Shown: piece by piece, positions 63,809 to 64,000 of the stretch
Layout: every line of letters starts with the position of its first letter
Position numbering within the stretch: position 1 is the first letter of the stretch
From: CAUPWF01 sp036656795
GTDB lineage: Bacteria; Bacillota; Clostridia; Lachnospirales; Lachnospiraceae
Assembly: GCA_036656795.1 (NCBI GenBank)
Contig: JAVXHR010000004.1
Location: 1-64,000, forward strand
Direction: 5' to 3'
Length of the DNA stretch: 64,000 nucleotides
Translations under genes and position numbers: made by a program
The notes under the pieces: generated by a model
Told to the model about the DNA's origin: nothing
Database searches by the model: none
Seen by the model: the letters and a program-made list of their open reading frames with translations, nothing else

Positions 63809-63837
63809 TTGACAAACCACACACCATACGGTAACAT
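63809..63837 (+). promoter_or_regulatory. Promoter candidate of the T-box transcript
   Basis: TTGACA (63809-63814), 17 bases, TAACAT (63832-63837), about 35 bases before the T-box stem I. Confidence 0.5.
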
Positions 63838-63869
63838 TTCATTTATATAATATCTAATTGAATATAAAA

Positions 63870-64000
63870 CAAGCAATGATAAGAACAAGTAATAGTTGTC
63901 AATACCAAACAGAAAGTAACCGGTTGATGAGAGGTGCGTGGATTGTCTTTTATGAATACATCTTGGAGCTTCGTACCGAATTGTTATAAGTAGGCTACGA
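63870..64000 (+). ncRNA. T-box leader, probable tyrosine type, cut by window end
   Basis: Stem I elements in order: AGAACAAGTAATAG, apical CAGAAAGTAACCGGTTGATGAG, then GAATACATCTTGGAGC, followed by AAGTAGGCTACGA. The specifier after GAA is UAC (63957-63959), a Tyr codon. The antiterminator and gene lie beyond the window; tyrS is a natural candidate. Assigned from pattern memory, no structure computed. Confidence 0.8.

Noticed and set aside
63924..63986. ATG frame reading MRGAWIVFYEYILELRTELL
   Set aside because: Lies inside the T-box stem I and has no ribosome site; treated as leader RNA, not a peptide.
1..64000. CRISPR array or tRNA cluster
   Set aside because: No regularly spaced repeats and no tRNA-like cloverleaf other than the tmRNA were noticed by eye.

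Overview
The window looks like a chromosomal piece of a low-GC, spore-forming anaerobic Clostridia, most likely a Lachnospiraceae member. Support comes from the gene content: an alpha/beta-type small acid-soluble spore protein, AddAB instead of RecBCD, a separate AICAR transformylase plus PurO-type IMP cyclohydrolase instead of fused PurH, a CwlO-like M23 hydrolase beside FtsEX, a VPKTGD sortase-anchored protein, and secG-rnr-smpB-ssrA order. Almost all genes lie on the minus strand. The exceptions are a YitT protein near 51.4-52.2 kb and a GH13 enzyme at 62.5-63.8 kb. The assembly contains one 100-N scaffold gap (12834-12933) flanked by an exact 55-bp duplication.

Layout, left to right. 1-200: a strong minus-strand promoter and leader resembling that of an rRNA operon lying to the left. 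0.2-5.0 kb: GntR regulator, ClpC, a small conserved protein and RadA. 5.1-8.6 kb: purE-purM-purN-purD operon with promoter and terminator. 8.7-12.4 kb: pyrE, three small membrane proteins and a two-domain M29-type aminopeptidase. 12.6-13.6 kb: broken sortase-anchored surface protein containing the gap. 13.7-17.6 kb: pyrC-pyrF-pyrK-pyrD. 17.7-22.8 kb: CdaR-like regulator, FtsE, FtsX, M23 hydrolase and S41 protease. 22.9-27.4 kb: YitT, TagA-like protein, SASP, a PspC/DUF4097/DUF1700/PadR module and a DUF1294 protein. 27.4-40.0 kb: lpdA, arsR, cadA-like ATPase, TPR lipoprotein, hflX, addB and addA. 40.0-42.1 kb: ung, hisF and hisH. 42.2-45.6 kb: receiver-GGDEF protein, response regulator and histidine kinase. 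45.7-51.3 kb: CarD-like protein, tmRNA, a small ORF, smpB, rnr, secG and eno. 51.4-57.3 kb: YitT (+), a FAD-dependent dehydrogenase under a guanine-class riboswitch, glmM, AICAR transformylase and purO. 57.4-61.2 kb: decayed prophage remnant. 61.4-62.2 kb: rplM-rpsI with consensus promoter. 62.5-63.8 kb: GH13 enzyme. 63.8-64.0 kb: start of a tyrosine-type T-box leader cut by the window edge.

Functionally the window combines de novo purine synthesis in two loci (purEMND; AICARFT-purO), pyrimidine synthesis (pyrCFKD, pyrE), trans-translation and RNA decay (ssrA, smpB, rnr), recombination and repair (radA, addAB, ung), divisome-linked wall hydrolysis, metal efflux, and c-di-GMP/two-component signalling. 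Most of it is ordinary core genome. The most interesting parts are regulatory or degenerate: a purine riboswitch in front of an uncharacterised FAD-dependent dehydrogenase, a ClpC operon with a GntR regulator instead of CtsR-McsAB, an internal tandem duplication in lpdA, an almost perfect 59-bp palindrome beside the spore-protein gene, and homopolymer frameshifts in the prophage remnant. I did not find a clearly new multi-gene system.
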